Assembly (NCBI RefSeq): GCF_000633355.1
Contig: NZ_AYMQ01000058.1
Coordinates: forward strand, 1 to 34,262
Length of the DNA stretch: 34,262 bases
Reading direction: 5' to 3'
DNA from: Serratia sp. H1w
GTDB lineage: Bacteria > Pseudomonadota > Gammaproteobacteria > Enterobacterales > Enterobacteriaceae
The stretch's first letter is position 1. Each line of letters starts with the position of its first letter. Positions 32,505-34,262 of the stretch are shown here, piece after piece. The position numbers were made by a program, and so were the translations under genes. The notes beneath the pieces were generated by a model, which was not told where the DNA came from, searched no databases, and was given only the letters and a program-made list of their open reading frames with translations.

Positions 32505-32624
32505 GCAACTACGCTGGCGCACAGGCAGTACGCTGGTAGCGGAACGGCTGGCGTAACTATTGAATCCCTTCTCTTTTACGAGCATGATCGCAACCTTTAC
32601 CGCCGCATCGCCAGGACGCACAAG

Positions 32625-33500
32625 ATGAAAACCAGCAAGGAACTGCAAACCGCCATCTCCAATCTGAGCGTGTGGCGCAGAGGCGATCAGCGTGCACCGC
32701 ATAAGCCATTACTGCTGCTGTATGTGCTATCCCAATATCAGCAGGGGCATGAGCGGCTATTCAATTACGGCGAAGAGATCCATGCCCCCCTGCTGGCATT
32801 ACTCAATAGTTTTGGCCCACAACGGCGGGACCATTACCCCACCATGCCGTTCTGGCGTTTACGCGGCGATGGGTTCTGGGAATTACACAATGCGCAGCTT
32901 TACAGCCCACAGAAAGGCAGTAAAGAGCCACCGAAGCGCGAGATTATCGAACACGGCGTGATGGGCGGCTTCGATGAAGAGAGCTACCAACTGCTACGCA
33001 GCCAGCCAGCTTTGCTCGATAAGCTGGCGCAGCAAATTCTATGTGAACATTTCCCTGACAGCGTTCAGGAACTGATAGCCAACCGTTTGGATTTTCAGCT
33101 TGATGGGATACGCAAAGCACGCGATCCGGCATTCCGCCAAAACATATTACGAGCCTATAACTATCAGTGTGCGGTGTGCGGTTACAACCTGCGGCACGAC
33201 GACACGTCCGTGGGTTTGGAAGCAGCTCATATCAAGTGGAAGCAATACGGCGGTCCCTGCTCCGTGACCAATGGCCTGGCGCTGTGTTCCCTGCACCACT
33301 CCGCATTCGATATGGGTGTGATTGGCTTTGATGACAGCATGAAATTGCTTATTTCGGCAGGCATGAACGGCGACAGCCAAATGGTACGTCGCCTGTTCTG
33401 GGATTTTGCCGGGCAGGCGATTCTGTTACCTAAAAGAGCCGAGCATTATCCTTTGGAGAACTTTGTGGATTGGCATCGGGGGCAGGTGTTTAAGGGATGA
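32625..33500 (+). CDS. HNH endonuclease, probable phosphorothioate-DNA-dependent restriction enzyme
   Basis: 291 aa. The N-terminal half (about 10-110), with APHKPLLLL at 24-32 and HYPTMPFWRLR at 70-80, fits my recollection of the sulfur-binding domain of ScoMcrA-type enzymes, which detect phosphorothioate-modified DNA. The C-terminal half is an HNH nuclease: Cys182-x2-Cys185, His202 in EAAHIKW, Asn216, Cys221-x2-His224/His225, giving a zinc site and the HNH catalytic set. Such enzymes cut foreign DNA carrying Dnd-type modification (type IV restriction). The ribosome site is AGGA about 10 bases before the ATG. It faces mcrC across a 24-bp gap. No dnd genes are visible. Confidence 0.8.
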   Translation: MKTSKELQTAISNLSVWRRGDQRAPHKPLLLLYVLSQYQQGHERLFNYGEEIHAPLLALLNSFGPQRRDHYPTMPFWRLRGDGFWELHNAQLYSPQKGSKEPPKREIIEHGVMGGFDEESYQLLRSQPALLDKLAQQILCEHFPDSVQELIANRLDFQLDGIRKARDPAFRQNILRAYNYQCAVCGYNLRHDDTSVGLEAAHIKWKQYGGPCSVTNGLALCSLHHSAFDMGVIGFDDSMKLLISAGMNGDSQMVRRLFWDFAGQAILLPKRAEHYPLENFVDWHRGQVFKG

Positions 33501-33510
33501 GGTAACACGG

Positions 33511-33543
33511 CGATATCTCTATTGCTATGCTACAGAGATATCG
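33511..33543. terminator. Hairpin at the HNH/mcrC convergent junction
   Basis: Perfect 10-bp arms CGATATCTCT and AGAGATATCG with a 13-base loop span the junction and the last codons of mcrC. It could terminate both transcripts, but neither side has a T-run. Confidence 0.45.
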
Positions 33544-34262
33544 TGTGCCCATATCATTCTCTGGCCGCGCTTTGCAGTTATCCGATAAGGCACAACCCAT
33601 AATTTCAACGTATCCGAGAAGGCAAAGTGCTGAGCTATTGGCCGGTTAAAATCGTCATGTTCCGGATAGATCAGGTACATCTCACCAACTCCTGCGAGAT
33701 ATTTTTGGCCGTAGGCGAACATTTGATAAAAGTCGGCCTGCGACAATCCATACATAGATTGCGGTTTTGAACGGCTATTAATCAGCTTCCATTTAGTATC
33801 CAATACCATCCTGGTTTTAATTGGGTAACGGGATTGGATCAATAGATCCGGACGCAGCTTAAAGCAATCCTGTTCCCCATGTTTCACCAATGAATAGGTT
33901 GCTGCCTGCGATTTCACTTTGAGATTTTGCGGCAGCTCATCGGCAAGAGTTTGTGCGACAAAAGACTCAAACACCGCCTCCATCGGGAACAACAGCGACA
34001 ACGCTTTGGTCTCCCCTTGTAGGGCACTCGGGTTCATCCCGCTCAGTATCAATTGCGCCCATGCCAGTGGTTCATGGTAATGCCCCATACCGCGATCCAA
34101 GCGCAAACTCGCTATATCACTTTCGACATCTCGGCTAAGCGGGATGCCATCAAAAGCAAAACGTAGCTCTTGCAGCCAACGCTGATTATCAGATGATAAC
34201 TTCAAACTAGATAGCTTATGTAACGCCGAGTGCAGCAGCCTGTATAGTGGCACACTGATACT
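33525..34262 (-). CDS. mcrC: McrC, 5-methylcytosine restriction system nuclease subunit (C-terminal part)
   Basis: At least 245 aa; the frame is open to the right edge, so the N-terminus lies outside the window and the first in-window GTG (34253) is not the true start. McrC is the nuclease partner of the McrB GTPase in the McrBC type IV restriction system, which cuts methylated DNA. The PD-(D/E)xK catalytic elements are visible: LRPDLLI, then 15 residues later VLDTKWK. Other family marks are LFPMEAVFESFVAQ and a late QADFYQMFAYGQKY. mcrB would normally be just upstream, beyond the right edge. It converges on the HNH endonuclease gene. Confidence 0.87.
   Translation of the reverse strand, partial: SISVPLYRLLHSALHKLSSLKLSSDNQRWLQELRFAFDGIPLSRDVESDIASLRLDRGMGHYHEPLAWAQLILSGMNPSALQGETKALSLLFPMEAVFESFVAQTLADELPQNLKVKSQAATYSLVKHGEQDCFKLRPDLLIQSRYPIKTRMVLDTKWKLINSRSKPQSMYGLSQADFYQMFAYGQKYLAGVGEMYLIYPEHDDFNRPIAQHFAFSDTLKLWVVPYRITAKRGQRMIWAHDISVA

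Noticed and set aside
32505-32624. A luxI or other small gene between luxR and the HNH gene
   Set aside because: The gap is only 120 bp and neither strand has a plausible coding frame or ribosome site.

Overview
The window looks like chromosomal DNA from an enterobacterium. Many genes match E. coli K-12 families closely in length, motif and order (rtcR, yqgA, idi, btsT-yjiX-yjiA, ecpRABCDE, sgcXBCQAER). They sit in an arrangement unlike E. coli, with moderately high GC and an EsaR/SmaR-type LuxR regulator. Serratia or a close relative (Yersiniaceae) is my best guess, from general resemblance only. I see no tRNA, rRNA, insertion sequence, prophage or CRISPR array.

Layout. (1) 1-7303 is mainly core genome: rtcR (sigma54 activator of RNA repair), a small exported protein of unknown function, yqgA, idi, then the pyruvate transporter btsT with yjiX and the metal-GTPase gene yjiA. 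An intrinsic terminator separates btsT from yjiX-yjiA. (2) 7460-14281 is metabolic and accessory: an exported LprI-domain protein, a tight three-gene operon on the minus strand (membrane permease, carbamoylase/allantoate-type M20 hydrolase, aminoacylase-type M20 hydrolase), and a divergent FAD-dependent amine or amino-acid oxidase. (3) 14421-21456 is a complete E. coli common pilus operon (ecpRABCDE) on the minus strand. A perfect 13-bp hairpin lies between pilin and chaperone genes, and a long AT-rich leader lies upstream. (4) 22077-25510, minus strand, holds a RES/Xre-type toxin-antitoxin pair with a large antitoxin, followed 67 bp later by a DUF4132 gene. (5) 25856-31366 is a complete sgcXBCQAER operon, a cryptic galactitol-family PTS with a putative epimerase and a DeoR regulator. 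A CRP-like site and repeated candidate operators precede it. (6) 31767-34262 is the start of a defence-like region: a LuxR-type AHL receptor with no luxI in view, an HNH endonuclease with a probable phosphorothioate-DNA-sensing N-terminus, and, converging on it, the C-terminal part of mcrC.

Two copies of a composite inverted-repeat element (8705-8880 and 14300-14420) each fill the gap between a convergent gene pair and end at, or 5 bp short of, a stop codon.

The least standard parts are the antitoxin/RES/DUF4132 cluster, the LuxR receptor placed directly before a type IV restriction region, and the small peptidase/permease/oxidase catabolic module. All functional statements rest on reading motifs and recalling families; no database search was made.
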